A DNA stretch of 64,000 nt. Origin: Amycolatopsis thermoflava N1165. Its GTDB lineage: Bacteria; Actinomycetota; Actinomycetes; Mycobacteriales; Pseudonocardiaceae. The notes below the pieces were generated by a model, which searched no databases, was not told where the DNA came from, and saw only the letters and a program-made list of their open reading frames with translations. Location of the stretch: assembly GCF_000473265.1 (NCBI RefSeq), contig NZ_KI421511.1, positions 7,723,314-7,787,313 on the forward strand, read 5' to 3'. The position numbers and the translations under genes are program-made. Shown one piece after another: positions 17,369-26,309 of the stretch (position 1 is its first letter; every line of letters begins with the position of its first letter).

Positions 17369-17464
17369 CTACCACTTCCGCCGTCCCGCAAACCAGTAGC
17401 GTGACGGGCCGAACACCGTGACCGACGGGGTGCCGAAGGCGTAGGCGAGGTGCACGAAACGATG
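17369..17464 (-). pseudogene. Remnant of a GT9-type glycosyltransferase 3' end
   Basis: In the gap between the small charged protein and ynfA, the reverse frame reads RFVHLAYAFGTPSVTVFGPS and then ten more residues to a TAG at 17369. This matches the conserved C-terminal HLAxAFGTPSVxLFGP block of family-9 (heptosyltransferase-like) glycosyltransferases. The upstream part of the gene is absent, replaced by ynfA, so this looks like a decayed fragment. Confidence 0.5.
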
Positions 17465-17465
17465 T

Positions 17466-17798
17466 TCAGCCGCGCGGGGCGTACATGATGACCGCGACGC
17501 CCGCGAGGCAGATGAGCGCGCCGATGACGTCGAACCGGTCGGGCCGGTACCCGTCGGCGACCACGCCCCAGGCCAGCGAGCCGGCGACGAACACACCGCC
17601 GTAGGCTGCGAGGATGCGGCCGAAGTTGGCGTCCGGCTGCAGCGTGGCGACGAAGCCGTACAACCCGAGCGCGATCACGCCCGCGCCGATCCAGATCCAC
17701 CCGCGGTGCTCGCGGACGCCCTGCCAGACGAGCCAGGCGCCGCCGATCTCGGCGAGCGCCGCCAGCACGAACAGTCCGATCGAACGGAAAACCAGCAC
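17466..17798 (-). CDS. YnfA/UPF0060 family membrane protein
   Basis: 110 residues with four hydrophobic helices. [20 protein letters not shown] and the [22 protein letters not shown] loop are the YnfA signature; the family resembles small multidrug resistance proteins. Function is uncertain. The C-terminal helix ends IMYAPRG. Confidence 0.92.
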   Translation of the reverse strand: MLVFRSIGLFVLAALAEIGGAWLVWQGVREHRGWIWIGAGVIALGLYGFVATLQPDANFGRILAAYGGVFVAGSLAWGVVADGYRPDRFDVIGALICLAGVAVIMYAPRG

Positions 17799-18075
17799 GA
17801 GCCGACCCTAGCTACGGGCTGCCAGTCCCACATGCGGCACTTCGGTCAACCGGCGGCCCGCGCTCGCCCACTCGGTGGAAGTTGTTGCGAACGGTCCGAC
17901 GGGCAGGGTAGCGGCAGCCGTTCTTGGCGGGTGGTTTGTGCGACCCCGCCGCTCCGGGCGGTTGCGACCAGGGTGGTTCCAGACCCACCCGATCGACTCG
18001 GCCCGTCGGAACCAAGCCGGGCCTGGTGAACCATCCCTCGGCCCGGTGGCCCGGATCCGGCTTCGGACAGGGGCG

Positions 18076-19809
18076 TCAGGGGCGCGGGATGTTCCGCAGG
18101 TTGCTGCGCGCCAGCTCGACCATCTTGCCCACCCCGCCGTTCAGCACCGTCTTGCTCGCGGCCAGCGCGAAGCCCCGCAGCATCTCGCTCGTGATCTTGG
18201 GTGGGATGGACATCGCGTTGGGGTCGGTGGTCAGCTCGACCAGCGCGGGCCCCTGGTGCTCGAACGCCTTCGTCAGCGCCGACCGCACCTCGCCCGGGTG
18301 GTCGACGCGCGTGGACCAGATCCCGCACGCCGCGGCGATCGCGCTGAAGTCGACCGGCGTGTGGTCGGTGCCGTAGGACGGGAGGCCGTCCACGAGCATC
18401 TCCAGTTTCACCATGCCCAGCGACGCGTTGTTGAACAGCACCACCTTCACCGGCACGTCGTACAGCGACAGCGTCAGCAGGTCGCCCATCAGCATCGCCA
18501 GCCCGCCGTCGCCCGAGATGGACACCACCTGGCGGCCAGGCGAGGACAGCGCGGCGCCGATGGCGTGCGGCAGCGCGTTCGCCATGCTGCCGTGGCGGAA
18601 CGAGCCGATCACCCGGCGCCGCCCGTTCGGCGTCAGGTACCGCGCCGCCCACACGTTGCCCATCCCGGTGTCCACAGTGAACACCGCGTCGTCGGCGGCG
18701 ACCTCGTCCAGCACCGCGGCCGCGTACTCGGGGTGGATCGGCGTGTGGTGCTCGATGTCCTTCGTGTACGCGTCGACCACCTTCTCCAGCCGCCGCGCGT
18801 GTTCGTGCAGCATGCGGTCCAGGAAGGACCGGTCGGTGCGCTGCCGCAGGCGGGGGAGCACCGCCGCGAGCGTCTCCTTTACCGAGCCGTGTACGGCCAG
18901 GTCCAGCGGCGTGCGGCGGCCGAGGTGCGCGGGGTTCGTGTCGATCTGCACCGTGTGCGCCTGCGGCAGGAACCCGTCGTACGGGAAGTCCGTGCCCAGC
19001 AGCACCACGCGGTCCGCCTCGTGCATCGCGTCGTAGCACGCGCCGTACCCGAGCAGCCCGCTCATGCCGACGTCGTACGGGTTGTCGAACTGGATCCACT
19101 CCTTGCCGCCGAGCGAGTGGCCCACCGGCGCGAGCAGGCGGCCGGCCAGCGCCATCACCTCGTCGTGCGCGTCCCGGCAGCCTGCGCCGGCGAACAGCAT
19201 CACCTTCTCGCCGCTGTCGAGCACCTCGGCCAGCTCGGCGATGGCCGCCTCCCGCGGCACCACGGGCGACGGCTCGACCAGGTGCACCGACTCGGCCGCG
19301 GAGCCGGTCGCCCGCCGCTCCGACACGTCACCCGGGATGCTCAGCACCGACACCCCGCCGCGCCCGACCGCGGTCTGCATCGCGATCCGCAACAGCCGCG
19401 GCATCTGGTCCGCCTGCGACACCAGCTCGCTGAAGTGGCTGCACTCGGCGAACAACTGCTCCGGGTGGGTCTCCTGGAAGAACCCGGTGCCGATCTGGTT
19501 GGACGGGATGTGCGAGGCGATCGCCAGCACCGGCGCGCCGCTGCGGTGCGCGTCGTAGAGACCGTTGATCAGGTGCAGGTTCCCCGGGCCGCAACTGCCC
19601 GCGCACACGGTGAGCCGCCCGGTGATCTGCGCTTCCGCGGCCGCGGCGAACGCCGCCGTCTCCTCGTGCCGGACGTGCACCCACTCGATGCCCGGCGTGC
19701 GGCGCACCGCGTCCACGACCGGGTTCAGGCTGTCGCCGACGATCCCGTAGATGCGGCGCACACCGCTGTCCCGCAGGATCCGCACCATCTGCTCGGCCAC
19801 TGTCGCCAT
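18076..19809 (-). CDS. poxB: Pyruvate dehydrogenase (quinone) / pyruvate oxidase PoxB
   Basis: 577 residues (E. coli PoxB 572). A ThDP-dependent enzyme: the catalytic Glu is in VRHEETAAFAAAAEAQ, and the ThDP/Mg motif is GDGGLAMLMGDLLTLSLYDV with NNASLGMV. The C-terminal segment is shorter and less amphipathic than the E. coli membrane-binding helix. It decarboxylates pyruvate to acetate and CO2 and passes electrons to quinone. ATG 19809 is preceded by a GGGGTGGGG tract. It lies downstream of the FadR-type gene on the same strand, 100 bp away. Confidence 0.92.
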   Translation of the reverse strand: MATVAEQMVRILRDSGVRRIYGIVGDSLNPVVDAVRRTPGIEWVHVRHEETAAFAAAAEAQITGRLTVCAGSCGPGNLHLINGLYDAHRSGAPVLAIASHIPSNQIGTGFFQETHPEQLFAECSHFSELVSQADQMPRLLRIAMQTAVGRGGVSVLSIPGDVSERRATGSAAESVHLVEPSPVVPREAAIAELAEVLDSGEKVMLFAGAGCRDAHDEVMALAGRLLAPVGHSLGGKEWIQFDNPYDVGMSGLLGYGACYDAMHEADRVVLLGTDFPYDGFLPQAHTVQIDTNPAHLGRRTPLDLAVHGSVKETLAAVLPRLRQRTDRSFLDRMLHEHARRLEKVVDAYTKDIEHHTPIHPEYAAAVLDEVAADDAVFTVDTGMGNVWAARYLTPNGRRRVIGSFRHGSMANALPHAIGAALSSPGRQVVSISGDGGLAMLMGDLLTLSLYDVPVKVVLFNNASLGMVKLEMLVDGLPSYGTDHTPVDFSAIAAACGIWSTRVDHPGEVRSALTKAFEHQGPALVELTTDPNAMSIPPKITSEMLRGFALAASKTVLNGGVGKMVELARSNLRNIPRP

Positions 19810-19909
19810 CGCCCCACCCCTTCTGCTCCTGGGACCCAGGGTCCTCTCGCAGCGGTGCGGACGTCCACCCGACTTCACTCGTTACGGGCGAAAATCGAAT
19901 ACGCCACAA

Positions 19910-20587
19910 TCAGGTGAGCCGGCTCCGGACCTCGTCGAAGTGGTGGCGCACGGCGTCGTCGATCGCCTCCGGGTCGCCTCCGGCGATGGCGTCGACGATC
20001 CGCTGGTGCTTGGCGACCAGCGCGTCCGACGGCGTGCGCGGCGCGCCGATGAGCGCCTCGGTCTGCCGGTAGACGCTCCAGAACAGGCGGATCAGCTCGG
20101 CGGCCAGCTCGTTGCCCGCGGCGGTGCAGATCAGCTCGTGGAACTCGCCGTCGGCGGCCGTGGCGGTGGCCGGGTCGGACATCCGGCGCACCCGCTCGGC
20201 GAGCTGTTCGAGCAGTTCGTCGTCGCGCTGCCGGGCGAGCTTGCGGGTCAGCTCGGTCTCCAGGATCTGCCGGACCTCCAGCAGATCGCGCAGCCCGCTC
20301 AGGTCGTCGCGCGAGCGGGCGCGCGTGCGGAACAGCAGCGACGGGCTCAGCGCGGTCATGCTCGCCGCGCCGACGAACGTGCCGTAGCCGTGGCGGATTT
20401 CGACGATGCCCAGCGCCTGCAGGGTGCGCAGCGCCTCGCGGACCGAGTTGCGGGCCGCGCCGAACTCCTCCATCAGCCGCGGTTCCGGCGGCAGGGGATC
20501 GCCGGGCCCGAGGCGCCGCCGGTCGATCAGCTCGACGATCGAATCGGCCAGTTCCTGGCTGCGCAGTGTCCGCACTCTTGCCACCAT
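19910..20587 (-). CDS. FadR/GntR family transcriptional regulator
   Basis: 225 residues from ATG 20587. The winged HTH (about 8-75) contains PPEPRLMEEFGAARNSVREALRTL cut by the usual FadR turn, then GIVEIRHGYGTFV. The C-terminal FCD domain has the metal-binding pattern around LLEVRQILETELTRKLA, FHELICTAAGN and KHQRIVDAIAGGD. It is divergent from a NanT-like permease; E. coli NanR belongs to the same family, so control of the permease is a reasonable inference. Longer starts up to GTG 20638 exist. The gap holds three ACGTCC copies. Confidence 0.88.
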   Translation of the reverse strand: MVARVRTLRSQELADSIVELIDRRRLGPGDPLPPEPRLMEEFGAARNSVREALRTLQALGIVEIRHGYGTFVGAASMTALSPSLLFRTRARSRDDLSGLRDLLEVRQILETELTRKLARQRDDELLEQLAERVRRMSDPATATAADGEFHELICTAAGNELAAELIRLFWSVYRQTEALIGAPRTPSDALVAKHQRIVDAIAGGDPEAIDDAVRHHFDEVRSRLT

Positions 20588-20667
20588 CCGGAATCGTCGG
20601 CTAACGTCCGCAGCATCATACGACGTCCAACGTCCCACGACTAGCCCTCGATGAAGAGGTACGGAAC

Positions 20668-22062
20668 ATGAACCCGTGGTACCGCCGGCTCGGTCCGGGC
20701 CAGTGGAAGGCGTTCGGCGCAGCGTGGCTCGGCTACCTGCTCGACGGCTTCGACTTCGTGATCATCACGCTGGTGCTCACCGAGCTGCGCGACGAGTTCG
20801 ACCTGTCGCTGGCCACCGCGTCCACGCTGGTGTCGGCCGCCTTCGTGTCCCGCTGGCTGGGCGGGCTCGCGCTGGGCGCGCTCGGCGACCGCTTCGGCCG
20901 CCGCCCGGCGATGATCGCGTCCATCGTGCTCTACGCGGTCGGCACGGCGCTGTGCGGGTTCGCCTGGGACTACTGGTCGTTGTTCATCTTCCGGGTCGTC
21001 GTCGGCCTCGGCATGGCGGGCGAGTACGGCTCCAGCAGCACGTATGTGATGGAGAGCTGGCCGAAGGGCCTGCGCAACCGGGCGACGGGGTGCCTGCTGT
21101 CGGCGTACCCGATCGGCACGGTGCTCGCTGCGCGTGCCTACGACCTGATCGTGCCGAGCTTCGGCTGGCGGTGGCTGTTCTGGCTGGGAATCCTGCCGGT
21201 GTTCGTGGCGCTGTGGCTGCGGCGCACGTTGCCCGAGGCGAAGGACTGGACCGAGGAGGTCGGGTCTGGCGGCGGCTCGACGAGCGCGACGGCGTTGTTG
21301 AACCGGCGGTGGGCGCCGCTCAACATGGTCGTGGCGGTGGTGCTGGCGACCTGCCTGGTGCTGATCTTCTCGGGGCACGCGGGGAGCCTGTATCCGCTGT
21401 ACATCGCGCTGTGCGTGGTGGGGTTCGTGGTGTTCGGGGTGCAGATCAGCGGCCGAGCCTGGCCGGTGGCGGTCGGGTTGATGCTGACCGTGTTCTGCGC
21501 GTTCCTGTACTCGTGGCCGATCCAGTCGCTCCTGCCCACGTACCTGAAGACGGAGCTGCACTACAACGCCGGGCAGGTGGCCAATGCGCTGACCTGGGCC
21601 GGGCTCGGCTATGCGGCCGGTTCGTGCCTGGCCGGGGTGGTCGGCGACCGGTTCGGCACGCGCGCGACGTACGTGGGCGGGCTGCTGCTGTCGCTGGTGT
21701 TCGTGTTCCCGGCGTTCGCGCTCGGCCCGGGCAGCATCGTGCTGGTCTGGTTGCTGCTGTTCGTGTTGCAGGGCACCAGTTCCGGGATATCCGGGCTGCT
21801 GCCGAAGTACATCGGGGACCACTTCCCGACCCGCCTCCGCGCGGCGAGCCTCGGGTTCACCTACAACGTCGGCGCACTCGGCGGCGCGGTCGCCCCGCTG
21901 CTCGGCGCGCAGGTGGCCGGGCACATCGGGCTGGGGCCGGCGCTGGGGTGGCTCGCGGCCGGGCTGACGGTGCTCACGGCGCTGCTGGTCGGTTTCGACG
22001 TGCCTGCGCGGCTCGGGCGGATCGGGCGCAGGGGGCGGCGGGAGGGGGTGGAGGTCGGTTGA
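20668..22062 (+). CDS. MFS sialate/organic-acid permease, NanT-like
   Basis: 464 residues, about 12-14 membrane helices. The N-terminal WYRRLGPGQWKAFGAAWLGY and LLDGFDFVIITLVLTE, the AGEYGSSSTYVMESWPKGLR loop, YSWPIQSLLPTYLKTEL and GFTYNVGALGGAVAPLLGA all closely resemble E. coli NanT (496 residues). No nanA, nanE or nanK is nearby, so the real substrate may be another carboxylate. It is divergent from a FadR-family regulator. Its 3' end borders a large repeat array. Confidence 0.85.
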   Translation: MNPWYRRLGPGQWKAFGAAWLGYLLDGFDFVIITLVLTELRDEFDLSLATASTLVSAAFVSRWLGGLALGALGDRFGRRPAMIASIVLYAVGTALCGFAWDYWSLFIFRVVVGLGMAGEYGSSSTYVMESWPKGLRNRATGCLLSAYPIGTVLAARAYDLIVPSFGWRWLFWLGILPVFVALWLRRTLPEAKDWTEEVGSGGGSTSATALLNRRWAPLNMVVAVVLATCLVLIFSGHAGSLYPLYIALCVVGFVVFGVQISGRAWPVAVGLMLTVFCAFLYSWPIQSLLPTYLKTELHYNAGQVANALTWAGLGYAAGSCLAGVVGDRFGTRATYVGGLLLSLVFVFPAFALGPGSIVLVWLLLFVLQGTSSGISGLLPKYIGDHFPTRLRAASLGFTYNVGALGGAVAPLLGAQVAGHIGLGPALGWLAAGLTVLTALLVGFDVPARLGRIGRRGRREGVEVG

Positions 22063-22112
22063 ATCCGCGGCGGGATTCGGGTGGCCCGCGCGAGGGGGGC
22101 GGTGGTGTGGGG

Positions 22113-22741
22113 GTGAATGGTCGGTTCATGGCTTGGGGCGCGCGAGGTGCCCTGTCGCGTGGCGGTGAATGGTCCGTTCGTGAGTTTGGGCGGCACGAGG
22201 TGTCGTGTGGTGTGGCGGTGAATGGTCCGTTCATGGCTTGGGGCGTGCGAGGTGCCCTGTCGTGTAGCGGTGAATGGTCCGTTCATGAGTTTGGTGGTGC
22301 GAGGTGTCCAGCCACGCGCCGGTGAACGGTCCGGTTCGTGAGCTCGGGCGGCACGAGGTGCCGTGTGGTGTGGCGGTGAATGGTCGGTTCATGGCTTGGG
22401 GCGTGCGAGATGCCCTGTCGTGTAGGGATGAATGGTCCGTTCATGAGTGTGGTGGTGCGACGTGTCCAGCCACGCGCCGGTGAACGGTCCGTTCATGGCT
22501 TGCACGTGGCGACATGGCCAGCCGTGCGGCGATGAATGGTCCGTTCACGGCTTGAGGCTGCGCGAGATGTCCAGTGGTGCGGCGATGAATGGCCCATTCA
22601 TGGCTTCCCTGCCGCGAGATGCCCGACCGTGCCTCGGTGAATGGTCCATTCATACCGGCAACACCTCGGGTCCGCGGAGAAGGGCCCGACCTACCGCGCA
22701 TACGAAACGTCCAGTCACGCGCGGATGAACGGTCCGTTCAT
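22113..22741. repeat. Array 1: 12 copies of a palindromic ~52-bp repeat
   Basis: Twelve copies of a 17-bp near-palindrome (consensus ATGAAYGGWCCRTTCAT) begin at 22113, 22165, 22218, 22270, 22322, 22376, 22428, 22480, 22532, 22585, 22637 and 22725. Spacing is 52-54 bp except the last (88). The 35-36-bp linkers share GCGAGGTGYCC. Units 2-4 are repeated as units 5-7 with a 158-bp period. The array fills the 809-bp gap between the convergent NanT-like and LuxR-type genes. From 22742 to about 22868 the top strand is G-poor and rich in ACC/CCA. No protein gene is supported here; reading frames through it give repeated MNGPFMA peptides and shift frame each unit. Confidence 0.93.
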
Positions 22742-22871
22742 GCCTTCACCCCGCAGCCCAAGCCGCCCACCCCGCCCGAAGCCATCCACCGACAACCAGC
22801 ACCGAACCACCAAGCACCAAACTCTGGCAACCAGCACCGCCAAACCAACACCAACCCCAACCGCGCGAACC

Positions 22872-25157
22872 TCACGCCTCATTGGCCGTGATCCAAGCAG
22901 CGATCTGGCTGCGTGAAGTGAACCCCAGTTTGGCGAGGATGTGCTCGACGTGCGTTTCGGCCGTCCGCTGGGAAATGACGAGCTGCCCGGCGATCTGCCG
23001 GTTGCTCAGTCCCTTCGCGACCAGCGCGGCGATTTCCGATTCGCGGGCGGTCAGCGGGTTGCGCGAAGGGCTGGCCGGCGCCGCCGACATCCGCCGCTCG
23101 TCCAGGGCGAACGCCACCGCCTTGTCGAACGTCATCGACGCCCCGCGCGCGTACTCCTGCTCGAACACCTGCCGTCCCAGGGCCTCCCGCGCCGGGAGCG
23201 CGGCGTGCGTCTGCGAAACCTGCTGCAGCGCCGGTTCGATCCGCCCGGCGCCGGACAAGCGCCACGCGGTCGCGGCCGCGCCGAGCAGCCGCGCCGCCCG
23301 GTTGAACCGCCGGTCGGACGCCGCGCACCAGGCCAGTGACTCCAGGCTCAGCGCGATCCCGGAATGATCGCCCGCCGGTTCGCGCAGGCGGATCGCGTCG
23401 CGCTGGAGGCGTTCCGCGCGCTGCAGGTCGCCGCGCCGCCACAGCGCCAGCCCCAGCACCCACACCGCCAGGGCGGTGTACCAGGGCGGGTTCCCGTGCG
23501 CCGCGCACAGATCGACCGCCTGCTCCCCGGCCTCCTCGGCGTTCGGCTCGCTGAGCACGAACCGCGCCAGCGCCAGGTACGGCAGGATCTGCAACGCCAG
23601 CCCGTCGTGCCCGGCCGCCCGGCACACCTCGTGCGCCTCCTCCAGCAACTCGCACGCCCGCCGCGGATCGCCCAGGAAGTAGCGGCTCACCCCCTCGCAC
23701 ACGAGCAACTCGACGCTGATCACCGGGTCGTCCAGTTCCGCCGCGATCGACCGGTATTCGCGCAGCCGCCCGGCGAACCCCCGCCGCACCCCCAGCCACG
23801 TGCAGGTGAGCAGCGACGCGTGCAACGCGCGGGCCCGCTCCCGCGACGGGCCGCCGCCGAGTTGGAGCACGCGGTCCAGCCACCGGCTGCCCTCCAGCAG
23901 GTGCCCGCCCGCGATCCAGAACGTCGACAGGTTCCCCGCCATTTCCAGCGCCGGCCGCGGATCCGGCTCCTCCAGCCACGACTCCAGCGCCGCGCGCAGG
24001 TTCGCGTGCTCGCTCTGCATGCGGGAGATCCACTCCTGCTGCCGCGAGGTGATCTTCTCCTCGGTGAACCGGCGGGCCAGCTCCCGGTAGAAATCGCGGT
24101 GCCGCCGCGTGGAACCGGCCGGATCACCGTTCTCGGCGAGCCGCGCCGCGCCGAACTCGGCGAGCGTTTCCAGCATCCGGTAGCGCGCGTTGTGCCCGTA
24201 GGTCTCCCGCACCCGCACCAGAACCGATTTGTCGACCAGTCCGGCGAGCAGTCCGAGGACCGAATCGCCGCCGATCTCGTCGCCCGCGCACACGAACTCG
24301 GCCGCGGGCAGGTCGAACCCGCCGCGGAACACCGACAGCCGCTCCCACGCCCGCTGCTCGGCGGGCAGGCACAGCCGGTAGCTCCAGTCGACGAGCGCCT
24401 CCAGGCCCTGCTGGCGCGGCGGCGCCGTGCGGGAGGCCTCGCTCAGCAGCGCGAACCGGTCGGCCAGGCGGTCGTTCAACTCGGTCAGCGACAGCGTGCG
24501 CAACCACACCGCGGCCAGCTCGATGGCCAGCGGCAGCCCCTCGACGTGCCGGCAGATCATCGCGATCAGCGCCTCGTTCTCGGCGGTGAGCGCGAAGCCC
24601 GGCGACACGGCGGCGGCGCGGTCGGCGAACAGCGCCATCGCGTCCCAGCCGCTGGTGCCCTCGGTCGTGCCGCTGTGGTCGGGCAGGCTCAGCGGTTCCA
24701 CCGGCAGCAGGTGCTCGCCCTCGACCGAGAGCCGCTGACGGCTGGTCGCCAGGATGCGCAGCCCGCTGGTCGCCGCGAGCAGCTTGCCGATCAGCGTCGC
24801 GCACGCGTCGGTCAGGTGCTCGCAGTTGTCCAGCACCAGCAGCACCTGGCGGTCGCCGAGGAACTGGGCGAGCCGGTCCGCGGGCTCGACGGCCTCGTCC
24901 CGCAGGCCGAGCGCGGTGGCGACGGTCTGCGGCAGCAACGCCGGGTCGTCCAGGTCCGCGAGTTCGGCGAGGTGCACCCCGTCCGGGAACGCGCGTTTCA
25001 ATCCGACCGCGGCCCGCACCGCGAGCCTGGTCTTGCCGACCCCGCCGAGTCCCGTCAGCGTCACCAGGCGCGCGGCCGACAGCAGCCGCCGGATGTCCGC
25101 GAGCTCCTGCCGCCGGCCGACGAAACTGGTGAGCTCGCTCGGAAGGGTGCCCGCCAC
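22872..25157 (-). CDS. LuxR-family regulator with AAA/NB-ARC-like ATPase domain
   Basis: 761 residues from GTG 25157. The N-terminal ATPase has Walker A GLGGVGKTRL (about 36-45) and Walker B LLVLDNCEHL (about 104-113), followed by an AfsR-like arrangement with LPLAIELAAVWLR. The middle region (about 330-670) is helical and TPR-like. The C-terminal LuxR HTH reads LTARESEIAALVAKGLSNRQ and then RTAETHVEHILAKLGF. Such proteins are ATP-gated transcription activators. It is divergent from the WYL regulator across about 100 bp. Its 3' end faces repeat array 1. The effector is unknown. Confidence 0.9.
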   Translation of the reverse strand: MAGTLPSELTSFVGRRQELADIRRLLSAARLVTLTGLGGVGKTRLAVRAAVGLKRAFPDGVHLAELADLDDPALLPQTVATALGLRDEAVEPADRLAQFLGDRQVLLVLDNCEHLTDACATLIGKLLAATSGLRILATSRQRLSVEGEHLLPVEPLSLPDHSGTTEGTSGWDAMALFADRAAAVSPGFALTAENEALIAMICRHVEGLPLAIELAAVWLRTLSLTELNDRLADRFALLSEASRTAPPRQQGLEALVDWSYRLCLPAEQRAWERLSVFRGGFDLPAAEFVCAGDEIGGDSVLGLLAGLVDKSVLVRVRETYGHNARYRMLETLAEFGAARLAENGDPAGSTRRHRDFYRELARRFTEEKITSRQQEWISRMQSEHANLRAALESWLEEPDPRPALEMAGNLSTFWIAGGHLLEGSRWLDRVLQLGGGPSRERARALHASLLTCTWLGVRRGFAGRLREYRSIAAELDDPVISVELLVCEGVSRYFLGDPRRACELLEEAHEVCRAAGHDGLALQILPYLALARFVLSEPNAEEAGEQAVDLCAAHGNPPWYTALAVWVLGLALWRRGDLQRAERLQRDAIRLREPAGDHSGIALSLESLAWCAASDRRFNRAARLLGAAATAWRLSGAGRIEPALQQVSQTHAALPAREALGRQVFEQEYARGASMTFDKAVAFALDERRMSAAPASPSRNPLTARESEIAALVAKGLSNRQIAGQLVISQRTAETHVEHILAKLGFTSRSQIAAWITANEA

Positions 25158-25260
25158 CGCAACAGCCTAGTTCGCCCGGACGGTGATCGGTGGGGTCGTG
25201 TTGCTGAGGGAATGATGAACTAGGTCAGTTTCCGTCACCGTTCGGTCGCATTCTGGAGCC

Positions 25261-26214
25261 ATGACGGACACCCCGGCGCGGCTGCTGACACTGCTGTCCC
25301 TGCTGCAGACACCGCGCGAATGGCCGGGCACCGAGCTGGCCGCGCGGCTCGCGGTCAGCACCCGGACGATCCGCAGGGACATCGACCGGCTGCGCGGGCT
25401 CGGGTACCCGGTGGAGTCCACGATGGGCGCCGAGGGCGGGTACCGGCTGGTGGCGGGCGCGGCGATGCCGCCGCTGCTGCTCGACGACGAGGAGGCCGTC
25501 GCGATCGCGGTCGGCCTGCGCACCGCCACGCGCCAGGCCGTGGCGGGAATCGACGAGGCCTCCGCCAGGGCGCTGGCGAAACTCGAGCAGGTGCTGCCCT
25601 CGCGGCTGCGCCGCCGGGTGCGCACGCTCGGCGCGGCGACCGTGCCGATGCCCGATCCCGGCCCGCCGGTCGTCCCCGAGGACCTCGCCGCACTGGCCGC
25701 CGCGATCGCCAACCACGAGCGCGTCCGGTTCGGCTACCACGACGCCGAGGGCCGCGAATCCCGCCGGCTGGCCGAACCGCACCGCCTGGTCGCCGCGGGA
25801 CGCCGCTGGTACCTGGTGGCGTGGGACGTCGACCGCGACGACTGGCGCCTGTTCCGCGTCGACCGCGTCCGCCGCCCCCACGGCACCGGCGCCCGCACCA
25901 CCCCGCGCGAGCTGCCCGCCGACGACGCGGCGGCCTTCGTCACGGCGAAGCTCTACCGCACCGCGCCGACGCACCGGGCGGTGGTGACCCTGCACGCGCC
26001 GCTGGAGGAGATGCGCCCGCGGGTGGAGAACGCCGGCGAGCTGACGGCGACCGGCCCGGCCGAGTGCCGGTTGGCGACCCACGCCGACACGCTCGACTGG
26101 CTGGCGTTCCGGCTGCTGGCCCTCGGCTGCGAGTTCGAGGTGCACGAACCGCCGGAACTGGCCGCGCACCTGCGCGCGCTGGCCGGCCGCATCACCCGCG
26201 CCACCAGCGGCTGA
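25261..26214 (+). CDS. HTH-WYL domain regulator (YafY/PafC type)
   Basis: 317 residues. The N-terminal HTH-11 domain has ELAARLAVSTRTIRRDIDRL (about 24-43). The central WYL domain has HRLVAAGRRWYLVAWDVDRD and FRVDRVRR. The WCX-like C-terminal extension follows. WYL regulators often respond to DNA damage or nucleic-acid ligands; it lies just upstream of ku, but about 95 bp separates them and no co-regulation is shown. Confidence 0.9.
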   Translation: MTDTPARLLTLLSLLQTPREWPGTELAARLAVSTRTIRRDIDRLRGLGYPVESTMGAEGGYRLVAGAAMPPLLLDDEEAVAIAVGLRTATRQAVAGIDEASARALAKLEQVLPSRLRRRVRTLGAATVPMPDPGPPVVPEDLAALAAAIANHERVRFGYHDAEGRESRRLAEPHRLVAAGRRWYLVAWDVDRDDWRLFRVDRVRRPHGTGARTTPRELPADDAAAFVTAKLYRTAPTHRAVVTLHAPLEEMRPRVENAGELTATGPAECRLATHADTLDWLAFRLLALGCEFEVHEPPELAAHLRALAGRITRATSG

Positions 26215-26309
26215 GCCCCGGTGCGACCGGCTGGCCGCCTGGTGGCGCGACCGGTTCTCGCGTAACGTCCGACCTGCGGTTATGTCGGCAGGGAGCGGAG
26301 GGCCCGGCG

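Noticed and set aside
17812-18015. Small reverse ORF between ynfA and poxB
   Set aside because: No ribosome binding site, no recognisable motif, and composition like neighbouring non-coding sequence.
22113-22741. CRISPR array
   Set aside because: The repeated core is only 17 bp and the intervening sequences are related to each other, not unique spacers. No cas genes are present.
22447-22916. Protein genes with MNGPFM repeats
   Set aside because: Frames open in several directions because of the GC bias and the repeat; the repeat period is not a multiple of three, so the peptide shifts frame. No ribosome binding site or family supports them.
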